A DNA stretch of 64,000 nt from NCBI RefSeq assembly GCF_004005855.1, contig NZ_SACL01000016.1, positions 1-64,000 on the forward strand, written 5' to 3'. Below the pieces are notes generated by a model. The model had not been told where the DNA came from. It made no database searches and worked only from the letters and a program-made list of their open reading frames with translations. The position numbers and the translations under genes were made by a program. Numbering within the stretch: the first letter of the stretch is position 1; every line of letters starts with the position of its first letter. This DNA is from Rhodovarius crocodyli (GTDB taxonomy: Bacteria > Pseudomonadota > Alphaproteobacteria > Acetobacterales > Acetobacteraceae). Below are positions 8,176 to 16,799 of the stretch, piece after piece.

Positions 8176-9882
8176 ATGCCCCTGCCCCACCCGCGCCGGT
8201 TCCCTCTCCGGCGCGCTGTGGTGGTGCTGGGTTTTCTGTTCAGCCTGCCGGCCGCGGCGCAGGACACACCGCGCGCGATCGCGGCCCCGCACCCGCTGGC
8301 GGCCGAGGCCGGCATGGCCATCCTGCGCGCCGGCGGCAACGCCATCGACGCGGCGGTCGCCGTCCAGGCCATGCTGACACTGGTGGAGCCGCAATCCTCC
8401 GGCATCGGCGGCGGCGCCTTCCTGCTGCATTTCAACGCCGCCACCCGCGCCACCACCGCCTGGGACGGGCGTGAGACGGCGCCCGCCGCCGCGCGCGGCG
8501 ACCTGTTCCTGGTGAATGGCGAGCCCATGCCCTTCCGCCAGGCCGTGATCGGCGGCCGCAGCGTGGGCGTGCCCGGCGTGATGCGCATGCTGGAGGCTGC
8601 GCACCGCGCCGGCGGCCGCCTGCCCTGGGCACAGCTGTTCGCCCCCGCCATCCAGCGGGCCGAGGAAGGCTTCCCCGTCTCCGCCCGCCTGTCCCAGGCC
8701 ATCGCCGAGGAAGCCGACGCCCTGCGGCAGGACCCCGGCCTGGCCGGCCTGCTGTTCAACCGCGACCGCACGCCCCTGGCGGAGGGCGCCGTGCTGAAGA
8801 ACCCCGCCCTGGCCGCCACGCTGCGGGCGGTGGCCGAACAGGGCGCCGACGCCCTGCATCGCGGCCCCATCGCCGCCGAGATCGCCCGCGTGGTGCGCGG
8901 CCATGCCAATCCCGGCATGATGAATGGCGACGACCTGGCCGGCTACGCACCGCGCCGGGCAGAGGCGCTGTGCCGGCCCTATCGCGAATACCGCGTCTGC
9001 GTGCCGCCGCCGCCCTCGGGCGGGCTGGTGGTGCTGCAGATCCTGGCGCTGCTGGAACACACGCCGCTCGACCAGCTCTCGCCCACGGGTGCCGAGGCCA
9101 CCATGCTGCTGGCCGACGCCGGGCGGCTGGCCTTCGCCGACCGCAACCGCTGGCTGGCCGACCCCGCCGACCTGCCCGTGCCGGCGCAGGGCCTGCTGGA
9201 GCCCGCCTACATCACCGCGCGCGCCCAGGCGCTGGACCCGCTGCGGGCCATCGCCCACCCGCGCCACGGCAACCCGCGCTTCGGCGTGCCCGCCGCCCCG
9301 CAGCCGCCACAGCCAGAGGCCGGCACCGCCCACCTGTCCATCATCGACGGCGAGGGCAATGCCGTGTCGATGACCACCACGGTGGAAGGCCCCTTCGGCG
9401 CGCATATCTCCGTCGGCGGCTTCGTGCTGAACAACGAGCTGACGGATTTCTCCTTCCGGCCCGAGATCGACAACCTGCCCGTGGCCAACCGGGTCGCCGG
9501 CGGCAAGCGGCCGCGCTCCTCCATGTCGCCCACGCTGGTGTTCGACGCCGAGGGAAGGCTGGTGGCCGTCGCGGGCTCCCCCGGCGGTTCGCGCATCATC
9601 GGCTATGTCGCGCAGGCACTGGTCGCGATGCTGGACTGGAACCTGGACCCCGCCGTCGCGGCCTCCCTGCCCCATGTTGGGCCGGCCACCACCCAGGTCG
9701 AGCTGGAACAGGGCAGCGCCATCGCGGGGCTAGCGCCCACCCTGACCGCGCGCGGCCTGCCCGTGCGGGTGACCGGCATGCCCTCCGGCCTCAACCTGCT
9801 GCGCGTGCGCCGCGACGGCGAGACCGTGCGCGTGCTGGGCGGGGCGGATCCGAGGCGGGAAGGCGTGGCGCTGGTGGAGTGA
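8176..9882 (+). CDS. ggt: Gamma-glutamyltranspeptidase
   Basis: A 568-residue periplasmic Ntn-hydrolase that cleaves glutathione and other gamma-glutamyl compounds. A signal peptide (residues 1-29, ending PAAAQ) precedes AAPHPLAAEAGMAILRAGGNAIDAA. The autoprocessing site is the Thr of EAGTAHLSIID, T384, the nucleophile of the small subunit. The oxyanion/glutamate-binding motifs SSMSPT (448-453) and SPGGSRII (468-475) are present. The start is 2 nt after secG, so all three genes tpiA-secG-ggt can be one transcript. The gene ends at a hairpin-repeat element shared with two other loci in this window. Confidence 0.95.
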   Translation: MPLPHPRRFPLRRAVVVLGFLFSLPAAAQDTPRAIAAPHPLAAEAGMAILRAGGNAIDAAVAVQAMLTLVEPQSSGIGGGAFLLHFNAATRATTAWDGRETAPAAARGDLFLVNGEPMPFRQAVIGGRSVGVPGVMRMLEAAHRAGGRLPWAQLFAPAIQRAEEGFPVSARLSQAIAEEADALRQDPGLAGLLFNRDRTPLAEGAVLKNPALAATLRAVAEQGADALHRGPIAAEIARVVRGHANPGMMNGDDLAGYAPRRAEALCRPYREYRVCVPPPPSGGLVVLQILALLEHTPLDQLSPTGAEATMLLADAGRLAFADRNRWLADPADLPVPAQGLLEPAYITARAQALDPLRAIAHPRHGNPRFGVPAAPQPPQPEAGTAHLSIIDGEGNAVSMTTTVEGPFGAHISVGGFVLNNELTDFSFRPEIDNLPVANRVAGGKRPRSSMSPTLVFDAEGRLVAVAGSPGGSRIIGYVAQALVAMLDWNLDPAVAASLPHVGPATTQVELEQGSAIAGLAPTLTARGLPVRVTGMPSGLNLLRVRRDGETVRVLGGADPRREGVALVE

Positions 9883-9884
9883 GG

Positions 9885-10137
9885 GGCGGGGGCGTCGCCC
9901 CCGGTCCCCCAGCCAGGGGCGCTGCCCCCGGCACCCCCGCCAGGAGCCTGTGGCCCCTGGACCCACTTGAGTCTTCTGAAAGTTTGGGGAAGGGGCTGAA
10001 AACGAACGCGGGGTCAGAGCGCGCTCGGTGCCCCTTCCCCGCACTTTCAGCTCCCGGTTTCCAAAGGCCTTTCGGCCTTTGGCGGGGTGCAGGGGCAGAG
10101 CCCCTGCGCGGGGGTCCGGGGGCAAGGCCCCCGCCTC
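9885..10137. repeat. Intergenic multi-hairpin repeat, copy A (between convergent ggt and the NYN gene)
   Basis: The gap is filled by tandem stem-loops. A 21-bp central stem with 19/21 pairs joins CTGAAAGT...GGGGC (9976-9996) to GCCCC...CTTTCAG (10030-10050) around a 33-nt loop containing the palindrome GAGCGCGCTC. It is followed by CCAAAGGCC/GGCCTTTGG (10061-10082), GCAGGGGC/GCCCCTGC (10089-10107) and CGGGGGC/GCCCCCG (10117-10133). On the left are GGGGGC/GCCCCC (9888-9902) and a CCAGGAGCC/GGCCCCTGG stem (9940-9960). Related copies lie at 42029-42292 and, inverted, at 54914-55172. It probably acts as a bidirectional terminator or BIME-like element. ORFs across it are spurious. Confidence 0.85.
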
Positions 10138-10731
10138 TCACCCCTCGGCGTCATCCTCTCCTGCCCCGAACCCGTCGCGTTCCAGCCAGCCCAGCGTCTG
10201 TGCCAGTTCGTCGAGGCCGAGCACGGAGTCGGTGGCGCCCCGCACGGCGCGGCCCACGGCCGGGTGGGCCAGCAGGCGGGTGCGGCGGTCGGCCGCGCGC
10301 AGGCGCAGCAGCAGCGGCACGAAGTCGGAGTCGGAGGAGATGAGGGTGAATTCCTCGTAGAAGACGGGGCTGGACAGCAGGTCCATCGCGTCGATCACGA
10401 TGCGCAGGTCGGCCGCGTTCTTGAAGCGGGTCAGGCGCGGGCAGTCCTGCACCTCGAATCCGGCGCCCATCAGGCGCGGGCGGAAGCGGCTGTAGTAATG
10501 CTTGTAGCCGTTCGCGTCCTCGATATAGCCGGCCGGGTTCATGTAGCAGCGGCGGACCAGCCATCGGCGCGGCTGGTCGCCCGCCAGCCAGGGCATCCAG
10601 GCATCCGGGTCGCTGGCGAAGCGCAGCGCGGTTTCGGCACCCGCACCTTGCACGAGGCCCGAGACCACATTGTCGAAATCGAGAAAGAGGGCCGCCCGCA
10701 GCGGCTCCTCGCGGGTCTGGGTGGCTGGCAT
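10138..10731 (-). CDS. NYN-domain (LabA/DUF88, PIN-like) protein
   Basis: A 197-residue protein of the NYN superfamily, PIN-like folds often acting as metal-dependent RNases. Acidic active-site motifs are all present: ALFLDFDNV near the N-terminus, KNAADLRIVIDAMDL in the middle, and FTLISSDSDFVPLL. The GYKHYYSR segment and the C-terminal helix (VLGLDELAQTLGWLERDG) complete the domain with no extra domain. It is a lone gene, divergent from thrS and convergent with ggt across repeat copy A. The RNA target is unknown. The start ATG lacks a clear Shine-Dalgarno sequence. Confidence 0.85.
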   Translation of the reverse strand: MPATQTREEPLRAALFLDFDNVVSGLVQGAGAETALRFASDPDAWMPWLAGDQPRRWLVRRCYMNPAGYIEDANGYKHYYSRFRPRLMGAGFEVQDCPRLTRFKNAADLRIVIDAMDLLSSPVFYEEFTLISSDSDFVPLLLRLRAADRRTRLLAHPAVGRAVRGATDSVLGLDELAQTLGWLERDGFGAGEDDAEG

Positions 10732-10826
10732 GCGCAGGCAATTGCGCCCTTACCCTTGACCCTTCAAGCCCCGGCAAGCATGGTCCGGGCCGTTTTGACA
10801 CCTTTTGATCTGCTGTGAGGACCCTG

Positions 10827-12761
10827 ATGCCCGCCATCACCCTGCCCGACGGTTCCGTGCGCCACTTCGATGCGCCGGTGACGGGCACTACCGTGGCGGC
10901 CTCCATCGGCCCGGGCCTGGCCAAGGCCGCGCTGGCGATGGTGGTGGACGGCAAGCAGAAGGACCTGTCGGAGGAGATCGCGGCCGACGCCGCCCTGCGC
11001 TTCATCACGCGCAAGGACCCGGAGGCGCTGGACTTCATCCGCCACGACACCGCCCATGTGCTGGCCGAGGCCGTGCAGGAGCTGTTCCCCGGCACCCAGG
11101 TCACGATCGGCCCGTCGATCGAGAACGGCTTCTACTACGACTTCGCCCGCAATGAGCCCTTCAAGCCGGAGGACTTCCCCGCGATCGAGGCCAAGATGCG
11201 CGAGATCATCGCGCGCAATGCCCCGTTCAAGCGCCAGGTCGTCAGCCGCGAGGACGCCATCGCCCTGTTCGAGGCGAAGGGCGAGCGCTTCAAGGTCGAG
11301 CTTATCCGCGACCTGCCGGAAGACCAGGAAATCTCCCTGTATTCGCAGGGCGAATGGACCGACCTGTGCCGCGGCCCGCACATGCCCGGCACCGGCAATA
11401 TCGGCAGCGCCTTCAAGCTGATGAAGGTGGCCGGGGCCTATTGGCGCGGCGATCACCGCAACCCCATGCTCAGCCGCATCTACGGCACGGCGTGGCGCGA
11501 CCAGAAGGAGCTGGACGCCTATCTGCTGCAGCTGGAGGAAGCGGAGAAGCGCGACCATCGCAAGATCGGCCGCGAGATGCACCTGTTCCACATGCAGGAA
11601 GAGGCGGTCGGCAACGTCTTCTGGCACCCTTCAGGCTGGAAGCTGTACCGCGTGCTGGAAGACTACATGCGCCGGCGCCTGGATGCCTCGGGCTACCAGG
11701 AGGTGAAGACCCCGCAGCTGGTGGACCGCCGCCTGTGGGAGGCCTCGGGCCACTGGGAGAAGTTCCGGCAGAACATGTTCATCGCCTCCGTCGAGGATAA
11801 GGAGGAGGCCGGGCGCGTCAGCGCGCTGAAGCCGATGAACTGCCCCTGCCATGTGCAGATCTTCAACCAGGGCATCCGCTCCTATCGCGAGCTGCCGCTG
11901 CGCATGGCCGAATTCGGCGCCTGCCACCGTTATGAGCCCTCGGGCGCGCTGCACGGCATCATGCGCGTGCGCGCCTTCACCCAGGACGACGCGCATATCT
12001 TCTGTGAGGAAGACCAGATCGCCGCCGAGACGGTGAAGTTCGTGGCCCTGCTGAGCAGCATCTACCAGGATCTGGGCTTCCCCGAGTTCCGGGTGAAGTT
12101 CAGCGACCGCCCCGAGACCCGCGCCGGCGACGACGAGACCTGGGACCGTGCCGAGGGCGCGCTGAAGGACGCCTGCGCCGAGGCGGGCGTGGAGTTCGAG
12201 CTGAACCCGGGCGAAGGCGCCTTCTATGGCCCGAAGCTGGAATTCGTGCTGCGCGACGCCATCGGCCGTGACTGGCAGTGCGGCACGCTGCAGGTGGATT
12301 TCGTGCTGCCGCAGCGGCTGGACGCCGAATACACCGCCGAGGACGGCGCCCGCCGCCGCCCGGTGATGCTGCACCGTGCCATCCTCGGTTCCTTCGAACG
12401 CTTCATCGGCATCCTGATCGAGCAGTATGCCGGCCGCTTCCCGCTGTGGCTGGCCCCGCGCCAGGTCGCGGTGGCCAGCATCGTGGACGATGCCTCCCCC
12501 TATGCGGCCGAGGTGGCGGAGCTGATGCGCAAGCACGGGCTGCGTGCCGAGGCCGACACGCGCAACGAGAAGATCAACCGCAAGGTGGTGGATCACATCG
12601 ACGCGCGCATCCCCATCCTGGCGGTGGCCGGCCGGCGTGAGGCGGAGGAGCGCACCATCGTGCTGCGCCGCCTGCCTGGCCGCGAGCAGGAAACCCTGCC
12701 GCTGGAGGAGGCGATCGCGCGCCTGGCGGCGGAGGCCACACCCCCGGACCTGGCGCGGTGA
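10827..12761 (+). CDS. thrS: Threonyl-tRNA synthetase
   Basis: A 644-residue class II synthetase that charges tRNA-Thr. Domains in order are TGS (1-60), the editing domain with the HxxxH metal motif (H73, H77 in [10 protein letters not shown]), the catalytic core with Zn ligand C339 in MNCPCH, and motif 2/3 elements, ending in the HGTP anticodon-binding domain ([14 protein letters not shown] onward). An in-frame GTG exists 12 nt upstream, but GAGG at 6 nt favours the ATG used here. It is followed by infC in the same direction, a classic thrS-infC pairing. Confidence 0.98.
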   Translation: MPAITLPDGSVRHFDAPVTGTTVAASIGPGLAKAALAMVVDGKQKDLSEEIAADAALRFITRKDPEALDFIRHDTAHVLAEAVQELFPGTQVTIGPSIENGFYYDFARNEPFKPEDFPAIEAKMREIIARNAPFKRQVVSREDAIALFEAKGERFKVELIRDLPEDQEISLYSQGEWTDLCRGPHMPGTGNIGSAFKLMKVAGAYWRGDHRNPMLSRIYGTAWRDQKELDAYLLQLEEAEKRDHRKIGREMHLFHMQEEAVGNVFWHPSGWKLYRVLEDYMRRRLDASGYQEVKTPQLVDRRLWEASGHWEKFRQNMFIASVEDKEEAGRVSALKPMNCPCHVQIFNQGIRSYRELPLRMAEFGACHRYEPSGALHGIMRVRAFTQDDAHIFCEEDQIAAETVKFVALLSSIYQDLGFPEFRVKFSDRPETRAGDDETWDRAEGALKDACAEAGVEFELNPGEGAFYGPKLEFVLRDAIGRDWQCGTLQVDFVLPQRLDAEYTAEDGARRRPVMLHRAILGSFERFIGILIEQYAGRFPLWLAPRQVAVASIVDDASPYAAEVAELMRKHGLRAEADTRNEKINRKVVDHIDARIPILAVAGRREAEERTIVLRRLPGREQETLPLEEAIARLAAEATPPDLAR

Positions 12762-12876
12762 AGGCAGGTTTTCCGCAGTGCCGCAACGGTTTCAAGGGTG
12801 ATCCGCGTTACAACCCGTTGCAGGTCGCGCGGCGAATCGCCATACAATCGCCCGTAACACCCTAGGAGTCCCGGCC

Positions 12877-13422
12877 ATACCCCGTAGCCCACTGCCTTCC
12901 GGCCAGCAGCCCCCGAGCCGCGAAGGCCCCCGCGTCAACGAAGACATCCGCGTGCCTCAGGTTCGCCTGATCGACCAGGATGGCGAGATGATCGGCGTGA
13001 TGTCCACGCGCGATGCCATGCAGCGCGCCTATTCCGTCGGCCTCGACCTGCTGGAAATCAGCCCGAACGCCGTGCCGCCCGTGTGCAAGATCACGGATTA
13101 CGGCAAGTACAAGTACGAGGCCGCCAAGAAGGCCAACGAGGCCCGCAAGAAGCAGAAGACGGTCGAGATCAAGGAGATCAAGGTCCGTCCCAACATCGAC
13201 GACCATGACTACGAGACCAAGATGAAGCAGATGAAGGGCTTCATCGAGGACGGCGACAAGGTCAAGGTGACGCTGCGCTTCCGCGGCCGTGAGATGGCCC
13301 ACCAGGAACTCGGCGCCAAGGTGCTGGAGCGCATCCGCACGGAGCTGGTCGAGGTCGTGAAGGTGGAATCCATGCCCCGTCTGGAAAACCGCCAGATGAT
13401 CATGGTGCTCGCACCGAAGTAA
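12877..13422 (+). CDS. infC: Translation initiation factor IF-3, probable ATA start
   Basis: IF-3 binds the 30S subunit and proofreads start codons and initiator tRNA. An in-frame GTG at 12952 would cut off conserved N-terminal residues. Extending the frame upstream gives [20 protein letters not shown], the usual IF-3 beginning, and reaches an ATA codon at 12877 preceded by AGGAG at 8 nt. No ATG, GTG or TTG is available there. Rare AUA/AUU/AUC starts are a known feature of infC and underlie its autoregulation by start-codon discrimination. The resulting 181-residue protein matches family length. The C-domain shows [18 protein letters not shown] and [14 protein letters not shown]. rpmI and rplT do not follow; a convergent gene does. 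Confidence 0.92.
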   Translation: MPRSPLPSGQQPPSREGPRVNEDIRVPQVRLIDQDGEMIGVMSTRDAMQRAYSVGLDLLEISPNAVPPVCKITDYGKYKYEAAKKANEARKKQKTVEIKEIKVRPNIDDHDYETKMKQMKGFIEDGDKVKVTLRFRGREMAHQELGAKVLERIRTELVEVVKVESMPRLENRQMIMVLAPK

Positions 13423-13428
13423 CCGGGC

Positions 13429-14223
13429 TCAAGGACGCGGCGCCCCTAAGGTTTCTCGCCCTGGGGTGCCGCGCCCGGCCACCCGGCGTGTCCTGATCAG
13501 CCAGGCCTCCAGCACCGGCGCCATGCCGACGCTGGCCAGAACAAGCGCCATCGGCAGCGCGGCCGCGAAGCCCAGTAGGGCGAAGCCCCAGGCGCCGAAC
13601 AGCCCACCCCCGAAGAAGCAGCCCAGCAGCCCGCCCAGCAGTTTCAGCTTGGTGCGGTCCGCGCGCACTTGCGTGCCGGGGCGGTGGTTCCAGTAGAACA
13701 GTTTGCCCAGCTCGATGCCGATATCGGTCACGATGCCGGTCATGTGCGTGGTGCGGATGCGCGCGCCCGAGACCTTGGTGATGGTCGCGTTCTGCAGCCC
13801 CATGATGAAGCAGAGCAGCGGCACGGCCATGGCATAGAAACCCGCCGTGCCGGCCAGCAGCATGCCCAGCGTGCCGAAGGAGGCCAGCAGCGCCGCCTCC
13901 AGCAGCACGGGCAGGGAATACTGCGCCCGCACCCGGTTGCGGCGTGCCCAGTTGATCAGCACGGCCGAAACCCCGGCCCCCGCCATGAAGGAGGCCAGCG
14001 CCACCAGCCCGCCCCCCACCAGCAGCCAGGCGCCCAGCGCCAGCTGGTCCGCCATGGCGGAGATGATGCCCGACATATGCGAGGTATATTGCCCCACCGC
14101 GACCAGCCCGCCGGCATTGGCCGCCCCCGCCACGAAGGTCAGCATCAGCGCCAGGCGATGGTCGCGCCTTTCCGTCCGCTCGACGGCGACGAGCTTGCGG
14201 AGGGGGCGGAGGAGGAGGCGCAT
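13429..14223 (-). CDS. YoaK/DUF1275-family integral membrane protein
   Basis: A 264-residue multi-pass inner-membrane protein of the DUF1275 (YoaK) family, function not established. Six hydrophobic segments are visible, with the family motifs FVAGAANAGGLVAVGQYTSHMSG near the N-terminus and GLQNATITKVSGARIRTTHMTGIVTDIG in the second half. The frame stays open far upstream, but that part is antisense shadow of the next gene. The ATG at 14223 starts the conserved sequence. There is no Shine-Dalgarno, while TATAAT ends 9 nt ahead of the ATG, hinting at a leaderless message. It converges on infC with only 6 nt between stops. Confidence 0.88.
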   Translation of the reverse strand: MRLLLRPLRKLVAVERTERRDHRLALMLTFVAGAANAGGLVAVGQYTSHMSGIISAMADQLALGAWLLVGGGLVALASFMAGAGVSAVLINWARRNRVRAQYSLPVLLEAALLASFGTLGMLLAGTAGFYAMAVPLLCFIMGLQNATITKVSGARIRTTHMTGIVTDIGIELGKLFYWNHRPGTQVRADRTKLKLLGGLLGCFFGGGLFGAWGFALLGFAAALPMALVLASVGMAPVLEAWLIRTRRVAGRGTPGRETLGAPRP

Positions 14224-14232
14224 GACGGGGCC

Positions 14233-14238
14233 ATTATA
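14233..14238 (-). promoter_or_regulatory. Candidate -10 element (TATAAT) of a leaderless DUF1275 transcript
   Basis: A perfect TATAAT on the minus strand ends 9 nt before the ATG at 14223. Initiation about 7 nt downstream would give a leader of 0-3 nt. No ribosome-binding site exists and no good -35 is visible, so this is a suggestion. Confidence 0.4.
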
Positions 14239-14267
14239 GGCGCCGCCATGCGGGCGTGCGCCAGCCC

Positions 14268-15920
14268 TTAGCGCACGCTGCCGGCCGCACCGGCGGGCGG
14301 GCCCGCGAAGCTCTCGGCGAAGGGGCCGATCGCGGTCATGTCGATCTCGATCATGGCGGGGCCGGGGGCCGTCAGGGCACGGTCCAGCACGGCCGGAAAG
14401 TCCGCCACCGCCTCCACCCGCGCATGCGGCAGGCCGATCGAGGCGCAGACCAGCGCGAAATCCGGCGTGAGGATGTCCGCGTAGACATGGCGGCCGCCAT
14501 ATTGCGCATCCTGGATGTTGCGGATGACGCCATAGCCGCGGTCGTTCATCAGCACGAACACGGTCTCGGCGGCGGCGTCCACGGCGGTGGCCAGCTCGCC
14601 CAGCATCAGCTGCGCGCCGCCGTCGCCCAGCAGCGTCACGGCCTTGCCCATGCCCGCCAGCCCGGCGCCGATCCCCATGGCGATGCCCTGCCCGATGCCG
14701 CCGCCCAGCGCATGCACGCCCAGATGCGGGGCCGCGATCTTCACATAGCGGTTGCCGAAGGTGCTGTTGCTGATGGTCACGTCCCGCACCCAGGGCAGCG
14801 CCCCGGCCAGCACCCGGGCATCCAGCGCATCGGCCACCGCGGCATAGGGGCCGAGCGCGCGGCGCAGCGCGGCCTCGGCGGCGGCGCGGGCCGGGGCGAT
14901 GGCGGCCAGGAAGGCAGGGTCGGTGTCGAGCGCCGCGGGCAGGCGGGCCAGCAGCCCCTCCAGCGCCAGGCGCGCATCGCCCTCGACGAACAGCCCCACC
15001 GGATAGTTGCGGCCGGCCTGGCTGCCCTCGGCGTCGATCTGCGCCAGAGGGGGCAGCGTCATGGCGTTGTTGCGCGTCTCGTTCCCGCGCAGGCGGGAAC
15101 CCACGACCAGCATCAGGTCGGCCTGGGCATACAGCGCCTGGGCCTCCGGCGTCATGTTGAAGGCGCCCAGGCTGCGGGGGTGCGCCTCCGGCACCACGGC
15201 GCGGCCGTTGGTGGAGGTGACGGCGGCGAAGCCGCGTTCCAGCAGCGCCGTGGCCGCGGCCGACGCGCCGCGCGCGCCACCGCCCAGCCACAGCATGGGC
15301 CGGCGGGCGCGCAGGATCATGGCGGCCAGCGCATCCAGCGCCGCGTCGTCAGGCCCCGCCCCGCGATGCCCGGGCCGCCCCGCCACCGCCCGCAGCGGCA
15401 CCTGCGCGCGCTGCACATCCACCGGGATCTCATAGGTCACGGGCCCGGAAGGGGCGGCCAGCGCGGCGCGGGCGGCGGCCAGCAGCGTGTCGGTGGCGTT
15501 CGCCGCCTCCCAGGCGCGCAGATACTGCTTGGAGATGGCGCGCAGCATGTCCGGCTGGCGCGGCACGTCATGGATGGCCGCGCGGTCGCGGTCCATGAAG
15601 GGCCGGTCCACCTGGGTGGTGATGTGCAGCACGGGGGAACCCGCCGTCAGCGCCTCCACCTGCGACCCCGCCGCATTGCCAGCCGCCGTGCCGGTGGAGG
15701 TGATGCACACGCCGAGCGAGCGCGTCACCCGCGCATGGGCGTCGGCCATGTTCATGGCCCCCGCCTCGCCGCGCGCGGGGATGAAGCGGATGCGCCCCTG
15801 CCGCGCGATCGCGTCCAGGATGGGCATGTTGTGGATGGAGATGACGCCGAAGGCATGCGTCACGCCGATCTCGGCCAGGGTACGGGCGATGGCCTCGCCG
15901 ACGGTCTCGGTGCTGTCCAT
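14268..15920 (-). CDS. Thiamine-diphosphate-dependent enzyme of the acetolactate synthase/benzoylformate decarboxylase family
   Basis: A 550-residue three-domain ThDP enzyme. The PYR domain has the catalytic glutamate E52 in ARGEAGAMNMADAHAR. The central domain shows ARRPMLWLGGGARG, and the PP domain carries the ThDP/Mg motif from GDGGAQ (432-437) to ND (459-460). It resembles uncharacterised acetolactate-synthase-like enzymes rather than true IlvB, because it lacks an IlvH partner and the usual IlvB ends. Possible reactions include decarboxylation or carboligation of a 2-oxoacid; the substrate cannot be read from sequence. AAGGA lies 7 nt upstream of the ATG. It begins 10 nt after the IclR regulator gene, so that regulator probably controls it. 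Confidence 0.85.
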   Translation of the reverse strand: MDSTETVGEAIARTLAEIGVTHAFGVISIHNMPILDAIARQGRIRFIPARGEAGAMNMADAHARVTRSLGVCITSTGTAAGNAAGSQVEALTAGSPVLHITTQVDRPFMDRDRAAIHDVPRQPDMLRAISKQYLRAWEAANATDTLLAAARAALAAPSGPVTYEIPVDVQRAQVPLRAVAGRPGHRGAGPDDAALDALAAMILRARRPMLWLGGGARGASAAATALLERGFAAVTSTNGRAVVPEAHPRSLGAFNMTPEAQALYAQADLMLVVGSRLRGNETRNNAMTLPPLAQIDAEGSQAGRNYPVGLFVEGDARLALEGLLARLPAALDTDPAFLAAIAPARAAAEAALRRALGPYAAVADALDARVLAGALPWVRDVTISNSTFGNRYVKIAAPHLGVHALGGGIGQGIAMGIGAGLAGMGKAVTLLGDGGAQLMLGELATAVDAAAETVFVLMNDRGYGVIRNIQDAQYGGRHVYADILTPDFALVCASIGLPHARVEAVADFPAVLDRALTAPGPAMIEIDMTAIGPFAESFAGPPAGAAGSVR

Positions 15921-15930
15921 GATGTTTCCT

Positions 15931-16707
15931 TCAGCCGGTCCAGCCCAGGCGGCGGGAGATGTCCTCCGCCGCGCGGCGCATGGCCTGGTCGATGCGCGGG
16001 CGGGCGGCGGCGAACTCCGCTGCCCCGCCCGAGAGGTTGATGGCCGCCACCGGCCGCCCCGTGGCGTCGAACACCGCCGCCGCGACGGAGGCGATGCCGG
16101 CCTCGTAGAAACCCTCGCTCCAGGCCAGGCCCTCGGCGCGGTCGGCGGCCAGCTGTGCCATCAGAGCGGGCAGGCTGGTGGGGGTCTGGGCCGTCACGGC
16201 CTGCATGGGTGCATCCGCGAACAGCTGGCGCACCTGCTCCGGCGGCCAATGGGCCAGGATGGCGCGGCCCATATTGGCCGCATGCGCCGGCAGGCGCGAC
16301 CCGACGCGGATGTTGGAGACGAAGGAATGATCGGGCGTGCGTCGGATCAGATAGACCACCTCCCGCCCGTCCAGCACGCCCAGATGGGTGGAGAAGCCGA
16401 GCTCATGCGCCATCGCATCCAGGCGGGGCGTCGCGATCTCGGCCAGATCCTCGGAGGCGAAGGCGCGCGCCACCAGGCCGAACAGGGCCAGCCCCACCCG
16501 CCAGCCGGGCTTGCCGCCGCCGCGCGGCTCGATGAAGCCCTCGGCCTGCAGCGTGTGCAGCAGGCGCAGCAGGGTGGTGCGGTTGATGTCCAGCGCGCGC
16601 GCGGTGGCGGCCATGTTGGTCACGGCATCGCCGCCCGCGATGTGGCGCAGCAGCCGCGCGGCCCGCTGCACCGGGGGGGAGAGATAGGGGTCCTCCGCCT
16701 CGCTCAT
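15931..16707 (-). CDS. IclR-family transcriptional regulator
   Basis: A 258-residue regulator. The N-terminal winged helix-turn-helix spans about residues 10-70 (SPPVQRAARLLRHIAGG, then ATARALDINRTTLLRLLHTL). The C-terminal effector-binding domain covers about 85-255, with the signature YEAGIASVAAAVFDATGRPVAAINLSG. Such proteins usually sense an aromatic or small organic acid and control an adjacent catabolic operon. It lies directly upstream of the ThDP enzyme (10 nt gap), its likely target. An inverted-repeat operator overlaps its own promoter (16718-16746), suggesting autoregulation. Confidence 0.93.
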   Translation of the reverse strand: MSEAEDPYLSPPVQRAARLLRHIAGGDAVTNMAATARALDINRTTLLRLLHTLQAEGFIEPRGGGKPGWRVGLALFGLVARAFASEDLAEIATPRLDAMAHELGFSTHLGVLDGREVVYLIRRTPDHSFVSNIRVGSRLPAHAANMGRAILAHWPPEQVRQLFADAPMQAVTAQTPTSLPALMAQLAADRAEGLAWSEGFYEAGIASVAAAVFDATGRPVAAINLSGGAAEFAAARPRIDQAMRRAAEDISRRLGWTG

Positions 16708-16717
16708 GGCTTTTCCT

Positions 16718-16769
16718 GTTCATTTATGAACTTGACGTTCATTATAGGAGCAGGAGACGGGCCCGGCAA
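16718..16769 (-). promoter_or_regulatory. IclR-gene promoter with overlapping operator of three GTTCAT half-sites
   Basis: On the minus strand TTGCCG (16769-16764) and TATAAT (16746-16741) are separated by 17 bp, a good sigma-70-type promoter. Directly downstream are three half-sites on alternating strands: GTTCAT 16718-16723, ATGAAC 16726-16731 and GTTCAT 16737-16742 (plus-strand coordinates). The last one touches the -10. Their placement over the start of transcription fits repression, most simply by the IclR protein encoded just downstream. Confidence 0.65.
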
Positions 16770-16783
16770 TCAGCAGGGCTGGG

Positions 16784-16799
16784 GGGGGCCGGAGCCCCC
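16784..16799 (-). terminator. Hairpin at the end of feoB
   Basis: GGGGGC pairs with GCCCCC around a CGGA loop, reaching the first base of the feoB stop codon. It probably ends or attenuates the feo transcript before the IclR promoter. Confidence 0.4.

Noticed and set aside
9791-10141. ORFs across repeat copies A, B and C, with translations like SAPGFQRPFGLW
   Set aside because: The shared peptide arises because the DNA repeat is shared. The hairpin structure explains the sequence and there are no ribosome-binding sites, so these are spurious proteins.
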